Shown here: positions 16,216-25,726 of the stretch, one piece after another
Layout: the number at the start of each line of letters is the position of its first letter
How positions within the stretch are numbered: position 1 is the stretch's first letter
Notes under the pieces: generated by a model
Told to the model about the DNA's origin: nothing
Seen by the model: the letters and a program-made list of their open reading frames with translations, nothing else
Databases searched by the model: none
Source of the DNA: Rhizobacter sp. OV335
Lineage (GTDB): Bacteria; Pseudomonadota; Gammaproteobacteria; Burkholderiales; Burkholderiaceae_C
Length of the DNA stretch: 64,000 nucleotides
NCBI RefSeq assembly: GCF_900142965.1
Contig: NZ_FRCQ01000007.1
Location: 161,138 to 225,137 of the forward strand
Direction of reading: 5' to 3'
Translations under genes and position numbers: made by a program

Positions 16216-18177
16216 TTAGAGGCTACGCACCTTGGTGATGCCGTGCTGTTCGAGGATGGCCGCCAAGTTGGTCTTGGCGACATCGTTCTCGAAGGCGCTG
16301 TCGAGGAAGACGCAGGTCACCTCGCCTGCGGTGGCTTGCTCCTTGCTCCATGACACGATGCCAAGGGCCAACGTTTCAGCGTCGGCAACACTGATGCGTT
16401 CGTCGAGACATGCAAGCAGCACGCCCCCGCCGATGCTGTGAACAGCCTTGCCAGCGATTTCCCTCACCTGCTTTGGCACGCACAGGTCGAGCCCAAGTTT
16501 GAGCAGCAACTCGTAGAGCACGTCGTTGGTGCTCCGCCCCGACTTCACATGCTCAAGGTGGTCTAGCAATGACTGCCCGACATCGTCGGTACGGGGCGCC
16601 CAGGCCTTGAGATTGGACGTATCCAGACGAAACGCGCGGAATCCAACATCCACGGAGTTGTGCCCCTCGGTCTTGATCCTCTGTCCTGACCGGCGCATTC
16701 GTTCTTTCGTCAACTCCGAGATGATCGGAGGCCGGCCCATGTTCAAGCAGTAGTCTCGGGAGATCCGTGACTCGGAAGAGTCGGCGATTGGCTCTGGCAG
16801 TTGTACGAGCACGTAGCGACGCTGGCCCCCGTCAGTAGCGTTGAGCATCATCACTGCTTCACCCATGCTGCCAGAGCCCGCGAAGAAGTCCAGGCAGATG
16901 TCGTCACGCCCACTTCCTAGGTGCGCGAGTAGCTTCAAGAGCTCAGTAGGCTTGGGGGTGTCAAACACAGACTTCTGTCCGAAGAGGACTTCCAGCTCCC
17001 GTGCTGCGTGCTGATTCAGCGGCATGTCAGGGAGTATGGACGGTGTCGTCATGCCTGGCTTGGCCTCGCTCAGGAACAGCTTTCGCATCGGTGTTGTAGC
17101 CGTGCCGTTCACGCCCCAGTACAGACGCCCGTCCGCCTGCAAACGATCCATCTCTTCTTTGGAATGACGCCAGCAGGTTCCGTCCCGCGGGTAGCACATC
17201 TCGCCTGTGGTTGGGTTTCGCACCCCGAAGTGAAGTGACGCTACATCCCGACCACCCTTGGCGTTCGCGGTGGTGTCGATCTTGCGAAACTTACCTCTTG
17301 GGTCTGGCCCACCCGGCTCCCGAAACTCTTGATACTCGGCGTCAGCCTTCTCCGTTCGCGGCATCAAGTTGAGCCGATCTTCTGCGAGTGTCCGAGTTGA
17401 ACCAGCTGTCAGGGCCTTGCCGTACACGAGGATGTGCTCGTGTACGGATCCGATGTTTCTATCGTTTGGCGCTCCATCGCGCTTCTTCCAGATCAGGTCA
17501 ATGATGAAGCACTCTTCCCCGAAGACTTCATCAAGCAACAGTCGGAGATTGGCTACTTCTGTGGAGTCAATCGATACGAACAGAATCCCGTCGCCGCGGA
17601 GCAGGCTCCTCGCCAGCTTCACGCGCGGGTACAACATCGACAGCCAGTCGGTGTGGAATCGACCACTTGCTTCCGTGTTGCTGCTGATCTTTCGGCCGCC
17701 CTCGACCTGGCCGGTCAGCTCCAGGTAGTTCCGGATGCTGTCCTGAAAGTTGTCAGGGTAGACGAAGTCCTTGCCGGTGTTGTACGGCGGATCGATGTAG
17801 ATAAGCTTGACCTTGCCGGCGTAGCTCTTCTGTAGCAGCTTCAGCACTTCGAGGTTGTCACCCTCGATCATCAGGTTTTGCGTGGTCTCCCAGTCCACGC
17901 TCTCTTCGGGGCAGGGGCGGAGCGTGCCGGCGCTGGGTGTCAAGGCGAGTTGGCGCGCAGCGCGCTTCCCGTGCCAGCTCAGGCCGTACTTCTCCTCAGT
18001 GTCGGTCGCTGTGGCATCACCGACCAGGGCCTTAAGCACGTCGATGTTGATGGCCGGCCCTTTGGCGCCCTCGGTCACCAGCTCGGGGAACAGGGCCTTC
18101 AGCCTGGCTACGTTGTCGGCCAGGATGTCAGCGCTCTGGCTTTCCTGCATGCCGGGCTCGATCTTTCGGATGGACAT
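16216..18177 (-). CDS. mod: Type III DNA N6-adenine methyltransferase, Mod subunit
   Basis: A 653-residue beta-class methyltransferase: catalytic motif KLIYIDPPYNTGKDF near residue 130 precedes the AdoMet motif CLDFFAGSGSMGEAVM near residue 420. The target-recognition region lies between them. It methylates adenine on one strand of an asymmetric site and specifies recognition for Res. It is preceded by the unknown 241-aa gene with a 15-bp gap and followed by res with a 13-bp gap. No long simple repeat that would signal phase variation is visible in the coding region. All catalytic residues are present. Confidence 0.93.
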   Translation of the reverse strand: MSIRKIEPGMQESQSADILADNVARLKALFPELVTEGAKGPAINIDVLKALVGDATATDTEEKYGLSWHGKRAARQLALTPSAGTLRPCPEESVDWETTQNLMIEGDNLEVLKLLQKSYAGKVKLIYIDPPYNTGKDFVYPDNFQDSIRNYLELTGQVEGGRKISSNTEASGRFHTDWLSMLYPRVKLARSLLRGDGILFVSIDSTEVANLRLLLDEVFGEECFIIDLIWKKRDGAPNDRNIGSVHEHILVYGKALTAGSTRTLAEDRLNLMPRTEKADAEYQEFREPGGPDPRGKFRKIDTTANAKGGRDVASLHFGVRNPTTGEMCYPRDGTCWRHSKEEMDRLQADGRLYWGVNGTATTPMRKLFLSEAKPGMTTPSILPDMPLNQHAARELEVLFGQKSVFDTPKPTELLKLLAHLGSGRDDICLDFFAGSGSMGEAVMMLNATDGGQRRYVLVQLPEPIADSSESRISRDYCLNMGRPPIISELTKERMRRSGQRIKTEGHNSVDVGFRAFRLDTSNLKAWAPRTDDVGQSLLDHLEHVKSGRSTNDVLYELLLKLGLDLCVPKQVREIAGKAVHSIGGGVLLACLDERISVADAETLALGIVSWSKEQATAGEVTCVFLDSAFENDVAKTNLAAILEQHGITKVRSL

Positions 18178-18192
18178 GGTTCTTCTTCGACT

Positions 18193-18918
18193 TCAGTGTT
18201 CTTGGGCTTGACCCACGGTGCCATCGGCGTGTGCTTGGGTCTGCAGGGGCGGCGGCAGATCAGCGGCAAACTCAACTTGGAGTCTGCCGACGCGCCGGAC
18301 CATGGACTGGCTACCAGCCAGTACGGCCAGCATCATGCCAGCCATCAAGAGCAGGCCGTTGCAGTTGCGCAGGGCGCCGATCACAAGCGGCTCAGGAAAG
18401 CCCTGTGCACGCCGGTGTAGAGCGTGGATGCCCCCGTGCACGAAAGAGTTCAGCGCGGCTGCGTTGTTGTCCTTGAAGGCCTGCAGGCCGAGCAGTGGCT
18501 GCGCCGCGGTTGGTTTGTCGGCCAGTTGTTTGAGCATGTCGGCCAGCATTGGGAGCCTGCTGGCCGCGGCCTCGGTCTCCTTCGATAGGGGGGCGGCGAG
18601 CTTTTCCACAGCGAGGTCCGTCGCAGCGTAGAGCAGCCACACGGCGCGCGTCAGCGCTTCATGCTGCAGGCGAAGCAGGCTGAGCGCCGCCGTCGGCAGC
18701 GCTTGAGCTACCAGCACGCGGAGCGCTCGGCCATGCTCCAGCGCCACGCATGCGGCACTGACGCTGGCGTTGATGCGCGCGGAACCGTCGTAGGGGCGGT
18801 ACTGCTCGGCGGCGATGGCCGCCATCAGGGCTTCATCCAGCTGATCCGCTCGGGCCAGCGCCCGGCCCGGCGTGTCCAGTTCCGGGTCGCCGTCGTGCGG
18901 GGTTGCGGCTTGCGTCAT
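18193..18918 (-). CDS. Uncharacterised helical protein (241 aa) within the defence operon
   Basis: I do not recognise a named family with confidence. The protein is largely helical with ALEHGRALRVLVAQALPTAA, ALSLLRLQHEALTRAVWLL and a short NSFVHGGIHALHRR stretch with two spaced His. Patterns of the last kind occur in DUF5677/DUF6988- or HEPN-like proteins that act in defence; that link is only suggestive. No signal peptide; a moderately hydrophobic segment (GLLLMAGMMLAVLAGS) is near the end. Its start overlaps the DUF4391 stop (ATGA) and mod follows after 15 bp, so it is a built-in operon member. Confidence 0.6.
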   Translation of the reverse strand: MTQAATPHDGDPELDTPGRALARADQLDEALMAAIAAEQYRPYDGSARINASVSAACVALEHGRALRVLVAQALPTAALSLLRLQHEALTRAVWLLYAATDLAVEKLAAPLSKETEAAASRLPMLADMLKQLADKPTAAQPLLGLQAFKDNNAAALNSFVHGGIHALHRRAQGFPEPLVIGALRNCNGLLLMAGMMLAVLAGSQSMVRRVGRLQVEFAADLPPPLQTQAHADGTVGQAQEH

Positions 18919-19679
18919 GCCGACTCCTCAGACAGCGTGCGCTGCAAGGCCCGCAACTGGCTCTGCGCGGCATGGATCTTTTGGTTGAACGCCACTTGTC
19001 GGGCGATCTGTGTTTCCTTCTCGGCCTGGCTGCGCAGCTGTGCGATCTGCGCCTTCAGCTGCCGGCAGTCCTGCAGGGCGGCGTGCCGTGCCGCGGACTG
19101 CTCGCGCGTCAGGCTGGGAAGGAAGCGGCCAGTTTCCTGGGCGACGTCCAGCGCGCTCACGGTGTCCAGCCAGCCTTGGTAAAGCGCGAACAGGTCGGCC
19201 TGGGGCTGTTTGGCCAGCGCCACCGCCGCGTAGAAGTCGGCCCCGTGCCCTTCGTCTGGCAGCAAGACGGAAAGGACTGAGCCGTCCAGCACCGTCTTAT
19301 CCGCTTCGTTCTGGGACTCGCGGATGTGCGCGAGCGACAGGCTGACGCCGAGGTCGTAGCTGGTGAGCAGCAGCACCGGGTAGGGCACGGCACGATGCAG
19401 CAGCTCGGCCAGGCGGCCCGGCTTCGTGCTCGGTTTCAGCTTCATGCTCAGCACCGCCACCTCCAGGTACTCTCGCTGCTCATCCTTGAAGGACGGCACG
19501 GCGATCAGATGGGGTTTGAGGGACGCCAGCCACTGGACCTCGTCCACCCCGTCCTGCACCTGGCGCTTGTCGGCCGCGGTGGCGGCACCATGCTCGGCCA
19601 GTAGTTTCTTGGGCACGCGCCGGCCGACCCGAGTGGCGTCGGGCAGACCGAGAGCCCGGATCAGCGCATCGGCACTCAT
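18915..19679 (-). CDS. DUF4391 domain protein
   Basis: 254 residues with the DUF4391 features: an N-terminal LIRALGLPDATRVGRRVPKK segment, the core QWLASLKPHLIAVPSFKDEQ, LHRAVPYPVLLLT, and a C-terminal coiled coil (LKAQIAQLRSQAEKETQIAR). The family is of unknown biochemical function and is repeatedly found beside SNF2-type helicases and DNA methyltransferases. It overlaps the helicase gene upstream and the 241-aa gene downstream by ATGA junctions, which implies coupled translation and probably a protein complex. Confidence 0.8.
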   Translation of the reverse strand: MSADALIRALGLPDATRVGRRVPKKLLAEHGAATAADKRQVQDGVDEVQWLASLKPHLIAVPSFKDEQREYLEVAVLSMKLKPSTKPGRLAELLHRAVPYPVLLLTSYDLGVSLSLAHIRESQNEADKTVLDGSVLSVLLPDEGHGADFYAAVALAKQPQADLFALYQGWLDTVSALDVAQETGRFLPSLTREQSAARHAALQDCRQLKAQIAQLRSQAEKETQIARQVAFNQKIHAAQSQLRALQRTLSEESA

Positions 19680-22600
19680 GCCGCCGTCGTGCTTGCTGCA
19701 GCTCCTGCGGTGGCGGCAGAACCTGGCAAGACAACCAGGTAGGCCAGCACTTCGAAGTCATTCATGCCCGCGAATTCGCCGCGTATGGCATGAGTGCCGC
19801 CCTGCGCGAATAGGCTGGCGACCGCGCGCTCCTCGCCTTTGCCCACGATCGAGCCCACCGCGGTGGCGAGCAGGTCTTGGGCGTGGCGCATGTCAGAGAA
19901 CTGGCGCGTGCTCTTGGCATGGCGGGCGACAGCGCCTGCGTCAGGCAGCTCTCGCCCCATGCTCAGGCGCTTCAAACGGTCCAGTGCGTGCTTGGCCTGC
20001 GTGTAAGACAACAGCACGGTGCCGTGCTCGCCGATGTGCGCCAGGTAGATTGGCGCCAGCGGGTAGTTGGGGTCGACGGCTTTCTCGGCTGCGACGCCCT
20101 CGGCGCGAAGGCAGAAAAGCATGCCGGGCGGGATGTCAGCTTCGTGCGTGGTGGTGACAGCGCACGCGCCCATGGGCATGCTCTCCAGCTTGCCTGGATG
20201 GGCCTTCAGGTAGCGCGCCAGGTCAATGCGGTAGTCGGTGAGGGTGAGGTCTGTGATGGAGACGCCGCTGGACAGGTCTTCGAGGTCAATCACGGCGTCC
20301 TGCAACTTCAGCAGCTGCTTGCGCCTGTACTCCAGGTCGTTCATCGGGTCGCCAGACTGCTGCTCGATTATGTTCTCTTCGCCCGTAGCAGAGACATCCA
20401 GCAACACCATGCGGCCACTCACGCGCTGCTCCAGGTTGATGTACTCCTCCAACTCCATGTTGGGCCAGAAGTTGACGAGCTGGATGCTCGTGTTGGGCGA
20501 GCCCAACCGGTCCACCCGGCCGAAGCGTTGAATGATCCGCACCGGGTTCCAGTGGATGTCGTAGTTCACGAGCCAGTCGCAGTCCTGCAGGTTCTGGCCT
20601 TCGCTGATGCAGTCGGTGGCGATCAGTAAGTCAAGCTCGCCCTCGCGCGCCAGGCTGGCTGGGCGCTCTTTGGACAGAGGCGAGAAGGCCGTGAGGATCG
20701 AGGTCAAATCCTTCCGCAACCCGGGCAGGGTAGACCGGTTTCTTCCGGCGCCAGTGACTAGAGCAGCTTCGATCTGTAGATGGGTCTTGGCCCAATTGGC
20801 CAAGTGGTCGTATAGGTACTCGGCTGTGTCGGCGAACGCGGTGAAGACAATGATCTTGCGATTGCCTACGTTGATCGGATTGCGCACCTTCTCCGCGATC
20901 AAGTCGCGCAGCTTGCCGAGCTTGTCGTCACGGGTGGCATCGACTTGAAGTGCAGCGGCGTTGAGCGTCGCCAGCCGGTTTCGGTCTTCGGTGAGATCCT
21001 GCCGCCAGCGGGTGAGGTCGATGTCGCTGAGCAGCACCTTGACTTTGCGGCCAACCAGCAGAGTTTCGAAGGCGGGATCGTCCACATCGACATCGGCAAT
21101 GTCGATCTCCTCGAACTCGTCTTCTGCGCCAGCGGTGCCGGCTTGGTATGCCTGCAGGCGTGCAAGGGTCTCGTCGACATCCTTGAGTTGGCGCCCCACG
21201 GTCAGAGCGAACGAGAACACAGAGCTTTCCATCCGCTTGAGCAGATTGACTCGCATCAGGTGGATCAAGCTCTCGTCGCGATCGACCTGCCGGAAGATGC
21301 TCTCGCCGCCGCGGATGGCTGTGCTGTACTTGGCGTCGTAGCTGGCCAGCTTGTCTTCCTTGACGTAGCGCAGCGGCGCGTAGCTGGCCAGCTTAAGCCG
21401 GCGGATCTCGAAGTTGATCTCCTTGATAGACTGAAACTCGCCGGCCATGTCTACGTCAGCTTTGATGTTAACGGGAGGTAGGCGGCCGGGAAACCGGCCG
21501 GTTTCCGCGGTGCCGTAGTACTTCTCGATGTGCCGGCGCGAGCGCGCGATAGTCAGGTGGTCCAGCAGCGCGAAGTAGTCGAAGCCCAGCATCTCCACCA
21601 GCAGATGAGGCGTGCGTTCATCTTCGGGCAGCTCCAGCCAGCGGTTGAAGGCCTTCTGCGCGCGGCGCGTGGTGCTGTCAATGCTGGCGATGCCGTGATC
21701 AAAGAGCGCAGTGTCGTCGCCCTCAGTGACGAAGGCGATTTGGTTCTTCAGGTCAGCCAGGCGGTTGTTCACTGGAGTGGCCGACAGCATCAGCACGCGA
21801 GTCTTGACGCCCTCGCGGATGATTTTGCGCATCAGCCGGTCGTAGCGCGTCTCGGAGCCTTGCTTCGGGGCCTTCTTGTTTCTGAAGTTGTGCGACTCGT
21901 CGATAACGACGAGGTCGTAGTTTCCCCAGTTCACATGTGCGAGGTCGATATCGCCCGAAAAGCCGTCGTCGCGCGACAAGTCGGTGTGGTTGAGCACGTC
22001 GTAGTTGAAGCGGTCTGACGCAAGGACGTTGCGCTGATCGTTGGCCTTGTAGATGCTCCAGTTGTCACGTAGGCGCTTCGGACACAGCACCAGGACGCGG
22101 TCGTTGCGCAGCTCGTGGTACTTGATGATCGCGAGTGCTTCGAAAGTTTTTCCAAGCCCCACACTGTCGGCAATGATGCAACCGCCAAATCGGTCCAGCT
22201 TGTCGATGGCGCCGACGACTCCATCGCGCTGGAATCTGTAGAGCTTCTTCCAGACGACGGTGTCGCGGATGCCGGTGGCTGATTTGACGATGCGTTCCTC
22301 ATCCATGTCCTCGCTGTCAGCTTTGAACAGGTGGTACAGCATCGTCGCGTAGATGCTCGTCGGGTCTCGGGAAGCCGCCAGTCCGTCCAGGACGTCCAGA
22401 ATCGCCGTCTTCGCCTTGGCTTGATGACCCAGGCTATCCCATTGGAGGTCGAACCAACGAGCCAACAGCTCGGCTTCGTGGGTCGTTTCCGATGCCTGGA
22501 TGAAGCTCAGCGGGTTGCCAGGGGTGATGCCAAGTCCGTCTGTAGACAAGCCGAAGGATCCGTGCACCGCTCGCCGAACCTTGCCGTCTGGTCCGCGGAG

Positions 22601-22927
22601 AACCGCGAGGCCTTGGGGGATGGCGCCCGGTGCGCATCGAACTTCCGCCTTGCCACGGAGCCACTCGGCGAACTGCCTTGCTAGGGTTGGTGCTTGCAGC
22701 CGATTCCGTGCCGGGCGATCGGCTGCATTGCCGAGAGGGTTGAAGTCGGAGGCGTCAGCGGGAATCACCAAGCGCGCGGCGCGGAGTTTGTTGGCGCCCT
22801 CATGAAGGGCTTCAAACGCGAAGAGCGACCCTGACGCCGTCATGAGGTCAAGCTGGTTGCCGGAAGCGAGTTCCGACAAGATCAGGTCTACCACGCGGTC
22901 GGTTCCAGCATTTCGGATGAGGTTCAT
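19676..22927 (-). CDS. SNF2-type helicase with N-terminal phospholipase-D-like region
   Basis: About 1083 residues. The first ~190 residues resemble a degenerate phospholipase-D fold (VHGSFGLSTDGLG, RWFDLQWD). The helicase core follows: RFGGCIIADSVGLGKTFEAL (Walker A), DLVVIDESHNFRN (Walker B), VLMLSATPVNN (motif III), then LLIATDCISEGQNLQD and the arginine-finger motif IIQRFGRVDRLGS. It would translocate on or remodel DNA using ATP. It is the first gene of the operon to DUF4391, 241-aa protein, Mod and Res. The ATG at 22927 has a GGAGGGA ribosome site upstream. The pairing of such a helicase with a complete type III system is the unusual point. Confidence 0.85.
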   Translation of the reverse strand: MNLIRNAGTDRVVDLILSELASGNQLDLMTASGSLFAFEALHEGANKLRAARLVIPADASDFNPLGNAADRPARNRLQAPTLARQFAEWLRGKAEVRCAPGAIPQGLAVLRGPDGKVRRAVHGSFGLSTDGLGITPGNPLSFIQASETTHEAELLARWFDLQWDSLGHQAKAKTAILDVLDGLAASRDPTSIYATMLYHLFKADSEDMDEERIVKSATGIRDTVVWKKLYRFQRDGVVGAIDKLDRFGGCIIADSVGLGKTFEALAIIKYHELRNDRVLVLCPKRLRDNWSIYKANDQRNVLASDRFNYDVLNHTDLSRDDGFSGDIDLAHVNWGNYDLVVIDESHNFRNKKAPKQGSETRYDRLMRKIIREGVKTRVLMLSATPVNNRLADLKNQIAFVTEGDDTALFDHGIASIDSTTRRAQKAFNRWLELPEDERTPHLLVEMLGFDYFALLDHLTIARSRRHIEKYYGTAETGRFPGRLPPVNIKADVDMAGEFQSIKEINFEIRRLKLASYAPLRYVKEDKLASYDAKYSTAIRGGESIFRQVDRDESLIHLMRVNLLKRMESSVFSFALTVGRQLKDVDETLARLQAYQAGTAGAEDEFEEIDIADVDVDDPAFETLLVGRKVKVLLSDIDLTRWRQDLTEDRNRLATLNAAALQVDATRDDKLGKLRDLIAEKVRNPINVGNRKIIVFTAFADTAEYLYDHLANWAKTHLQIEAALVTGAGRNRSTLPGLRKDLTSILTAFSPLSKERPASLAREGELDLLIATDCISEGQNLQDCDWLVNYDIHWNPVRIIQRFGRVDRLGSPNTSIQLVNFWPNMELEEYINLEQRVSGRMVLLDVSATGEENIIEQQSGDPMNDLEYRRKQLLKLQDAVIDLEDLSSGVSITDLTLTDYRIDLARYLKAHPGKLESMPMGACAVTTTHEADIPPGMLFCLRAEGVAAEKAVDPNYPLAPIYLAHIGEHGTVLLSYTQAKHALDRLKRLSMGRELPDAGAVARHAKSTRQFSDMRHAQDLLATAVGSIVGKGEERAVASLFAQGGTHAIRGEFAGMNDFEVLAYLVVLPGSAATAGAAASTTAA

Positions 22928-22948
22928 CGTGTCTACTCCCTCCAGCAA

Positions 22949-23267
22949 TTTAACCGATTAGTTGAGGCCATTGAGGGGGGGGTTGCCATCAAGGACGGTG
23001 ATGGCTCGGCTGAGCTGTTGCGCTCGCGAACTGCGAAGTGGAGCTGTCAAGCCACTGCGGAGCTTCACGTTGCCATATTCGGCGTCCGATGCGGAAACGG
23101 AACGCCTACTAAAATTGAATGCTTTTCGCCTTGAGGCTGCTGAGAAGACCTATCCATCGATTGCGTCGGCAAGGCCTGTCATTCCTCATCAGAATGATGG
23201 AGGACAGCAGCTTGCCTAGCGCATCAAAGAATCCTACATTGGCTCAATACCCGAGAGGAGCGCAACC
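22949..23267. other. Intergenic region, divergent promoters of helicase operon and small secreted gene
   Basis: About 320 bp, less GC-rich than the rest. It must contain the promoter for the leftward defence operon and the rightward gene at 23268. The frame at 22962-23219 has no domain and a poor start. No operator or terminator is evident. Confidence 0.4.
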
Positions 23268-23633
23268 ATGAAGCAGGGAATCATCGCGAAGTGGACACCC
23301 TTCGTGCTCGTCGCCTTGGCGGGCATTGGAGCTGCCCAAGCACAGCAACACGCTGAGCTGCTGAAACAGGCGCTTGTGGAGTCGGCCAAGGGCAACTGCC
23401 CGCCGTCACTCATGAGCCCGATGTTGCGGGGCGCGTGCGAGAGTCAGATGCCTAATCTGAAGCAGATGCTAGCCGCGAAGGGCTCAATCACCGGGACTGA
23501 GTTCATGGGCATGCAAGCGTCACAGATGGGCCCGGCCGAGGTTCACAAAGTGAACTTTACTTCCGGCACCATGATGTGGATGATCAACACGGGGCCGGAT
23601 GGAAAGATTCTGGTGCTGTGGACACCGGGCTGA
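23268..23633 (+). CDS. Small secreted hypothetical protein (121 aa)
   Basis: A signal peptide (MKQGIIAKWTPFVLVALAGI, cut after AQAQ) leads to a periplasmic domain of about 95 residues with two Cys (GNCPPSL, RGACESQ) that could form a disulphide, and a C-terminal strand-rich half (VHKVNFTSGTMMWMINTGPD). A GAGAGGAG-like ribosome site lies before the ATG. No family recognised. It ends tail to tail with the leftward exported-protein cluster 15 bp away. Confidence 0.6.
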   Translation: MKQGIIAKWTPFVLVALAGIGAAQAQQHAELLKQALVESAKGNCPPSLMSPMLRGACESQMPNLKQMLAAKGSITGTEFMGMQASQMGPAEVHKVNFTSGTMMWMINTGPDGKILVLWTPG

Positions 23634-23648
23634 AAGGCGAAACGTCCG

Positions 23649-24542
23649 TCACGGGACGATATCGACCAATAACCATGATCCATTTCGTTGTTTTCGCAGG
23701 GCTGCGCCCATTAAGAGTCCATTGCCATCAGTGGTGAGCACGAAGAATCGCTGGACGAGCACGTCTCCGCCACCTAGCAGAATGGGACCCGCTGCTCCAT
23801 TTACCGAAGCAAGCGACAGCGAGTAGGCCTGCGCCTTGTCAGTCCTGATCACATTGGGCATGAGCTGCCTGTGTTGCGCGGCAAGTGCACAAAGCGCGTC
23901 CCTTGGGAAGCGCTTTATGAATCCCGCATCCACAGAACGCAGCAGGAACTCGTCGCACTTACCTTCAATTAAAGGTCGAATTAACGGCACGTACGCCTCG
24001 CTGGCCTCCGCGGAATCGAGTTGCGCTTGGTAGGAATCGCGGAACTCCGCCGCCGCAAGAATCCCCGTGAGGGCCCCTGCCGAAAAGACGCCACCGTCCC
24101 GGAGAACGAATTCGGTCTCGAAAGTCGATGGTGGGGTCCAAGGGTCCCTGCAGTCTGTCGTGCAGCTCACGTATTTGCCGCTGAGGCGCTGAGTGCCGCT
24201 TCCCATCGGCTCTCCGTGGACCTGCCACCAGTCTTGGCGTAGCGTAAACATAGGGCTCGCTCCCGCCCCCGGCAATCGACAGCCTAGGTCCGCGATCCAC
24301 CAGCGGCGTTCAAATCTGCGAGTCAGGGTGCCGTCCACCGTGTTGTTAAGGCCTCCTGACAGTTGGAATATTGCGGTTACTGACTCAACATAGCGGCACC
24401 CGGGTGATGCCTCTTTGATCGTCAGTTCTCGCGCTTCCCACACTCCGACGTGTGGGCTCTGCGCCAAGGCTCCTGTGTTCAGCATCAGGGCCGCGACTAC
24501 AGCAGCGAGCAGGCGAAATCGGTCGGCTTTCGTGTTGTCCAC
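23649..24542 (-). CDS. Exported hypothetical protein, last gene of the trypsin-protease cluster
   Basis: 297 residues. A signal peptide (RFRLLAAVVAALMLNTGALA, then QS) is followed by a domain with HVGVWEARELTIKEASPGC, a central Cys-containing segment (KYVSCTTDCRDPW), and a helical C-terminal half ending NGSWLLVDIVP. The start is a GTG at 24542, two bases after the protease gene's stop, with GGAGAG upstream; translation is probably coupled. No known family is evident. Possible inhibitor, substrate or partner of the protease; that is inference from position only. Confidence 0.6.
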   Translation of the reverse strand: MDNTKADRFRLLAAVVAALMLNTGALAQSPHVGVWEARELTIKEASPGCRYVESVTAIFQLSGGLNNTVDGTLTRRFERRWWIADLGCRLPGAGASPMFTLRQDWWQVHGEPMGSGTQRLSGKYVSCTTDCRDPWTPPSTFETEFVLRDGGVFSAGALTGILAAAEFRDSYQAQLDSAEASEAYVPLIRPLIEGKCDEFLLRSVDAGFIKRFPRDALCALAAQHRQLMPNVIRTDKAQAYSLSLASVNGAAGPILLGGGDVLVQRFFVLTTDGNGLLMGAALRKQRNGSWLLVDIVP

Positions 24543-24544
24543 AG

Positions 24545-25726
24545 CTATCTCTCCATGTCGAGTGAGAAACTCTGTCCGTCGACGAGCAAGACGCCCTGCA
24601 GCCTGCGTGGCGCCAACGTCAAATTCCCGGTCGCCACGGAGCCGCTCAGAGTTCGCATCTGCGCTTGCAGAGTTGGTGGCGTGCCAATCAGGAGCCCGGT
24701 GAAAGCTCCGAACTTGGACTGACTCAAGCCTTCGATGGTCCATATGCCCCCGCGGGCGGCGACCATTGCATACCCGTCGGTTTTTGACATCCACGCACCT
24801 GACGGGTCAACGTAGCACCGTACAGCGAGATGCTGCTGCGGCTCGCGCGGCAGGTTGACCTGTGGCGGGTCGCAAAGCACAAACAACTGGGGTGACACCA
24901 AGGTGTTTATGCCCGACATGGTGTTCACGCAATTGGCCGCATCGCGCTTAACGGTACCGCCTGGTCCATTTATGTCCGGCAGAGCCATGCTCTCGGCCGC
25001 GGCTGTGAGGCATAGGCGCACCGCAACATTCGGGAGCGGCGCAGGCAGCAGCTCCCAGGGTCTGCCGGCATTGAGCGCTGCTTTGCGGACAATTCCGATT
25101 GACACGACGCGGTCCCCCTCGCTCTTCTGATACATGCCGACAAAGCCCTCGGCAGACGCCACTGGCCCTCCTGACTGGCCACTTTGGCCCATGCCCGCGG
25201 CAATCTCTATGACAGGAAACTGAGGAGTACCGGAGACCTTGCCAGTACCGCTTGGGCTGTAGGCGATGAGGCCAGGCATGCCAGCTATGCGTAGCGACTG
25301 TCCAGGGGTGAGTTCGTTCACCTGGACGTTGGATCGCCAGAAAAGCGCAGTGGTCATTTGGGCGAGTGGCGCCCGGACCCCGATGAACGCAATGTCGTTA
25401 CTGGCCGGATCAGGCGGCTGCTCTGGAGAGAACCAAGTGGGCACCCCTCGGACCTGCACCTGAATTCGCGACGCTGGTTGCGGCGGCGTGCGATTTCGGT
25501 GGGGAAAGACGACGTGCGCGGCCGTCGCTATCCATAGCACGTCACCGACTCGGCCGATGATGAAACCCAGTCCGTGCTCCGCATCAGCCTCCACCAGGAC
25601 AACGTTGTTGAGCATCTGCTCTGCGGCAAATGACTCGGGCGCACCGAGCCCGAGCTGCGCTCGCGCGACCTCAGAAAGGCATACGATCAACGCGCCAAGA
25701 ACCCGAAGTACCTGCCGAGAGCCCAT
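24545..25726 (-). CDS. Exported trypsin-like serine protease
   Basis: 393 residues. A signal peptide (SRQVLRVLGALIVCLSEVA, cut near ARAQ) is followed by a chymotrypsin-fold protease with the triad in order: His in ATAAHVVFPH, Asp in ASNDIAFIGV, Ser in GQSGQSGGPV. A further ~170 residues after the protease domain form an unrecognised C-terminal region with several Cys. It acts outside the cytoplasm. The start at 25726 overlaps the upstream membrane-protein gene by 40 bp, so the genes are tightly linked. All catalytic residues are present, and no PDZ domain is seen, which separates it from DegP/DegS proteases. Confidence 0.8.
   Translation of the reverse strand: MGSRQVLRVLGALIVCLSEVARAQLGLGAPESFAAEQMLNNVVLVEADAEHGLGFIIGRVGDVLWIATAAHVVFPHRNRTPPQPASRIQVQVRGVPTWFSPEQPPDPASNDIAFIGVRAPLAQMTTALFWRSNVQVNELTPGQSLRIAGMPGLIAYSPSGTGKVSGTPQFPVIEIAAGMGQSGQSGGPVASAEGFVGMYQKSEGDRVVSIGIVRKAALNAGRPWELLPAPLPNVAVRLCLTAAAESMALPDINGPGGTVKRDAANCVNTMSGINTLVSPQLFVLCDPPQVNLPREPQQHLAVRCYVDPSGAWMSKTDGYAMVAARGGIWTIEGLSQSKFGAFTGLLIGTPPTLQAQMRTLSGSVATGNLTLAPRRLQGVLLVDGQSFSLDMER

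Noticed and set aside
22962..23219. Rightward 85-codon frame upstream of the small secreted protein
   Set aside because: Poor start, no domain, and it lies where divergent promoters are needed.
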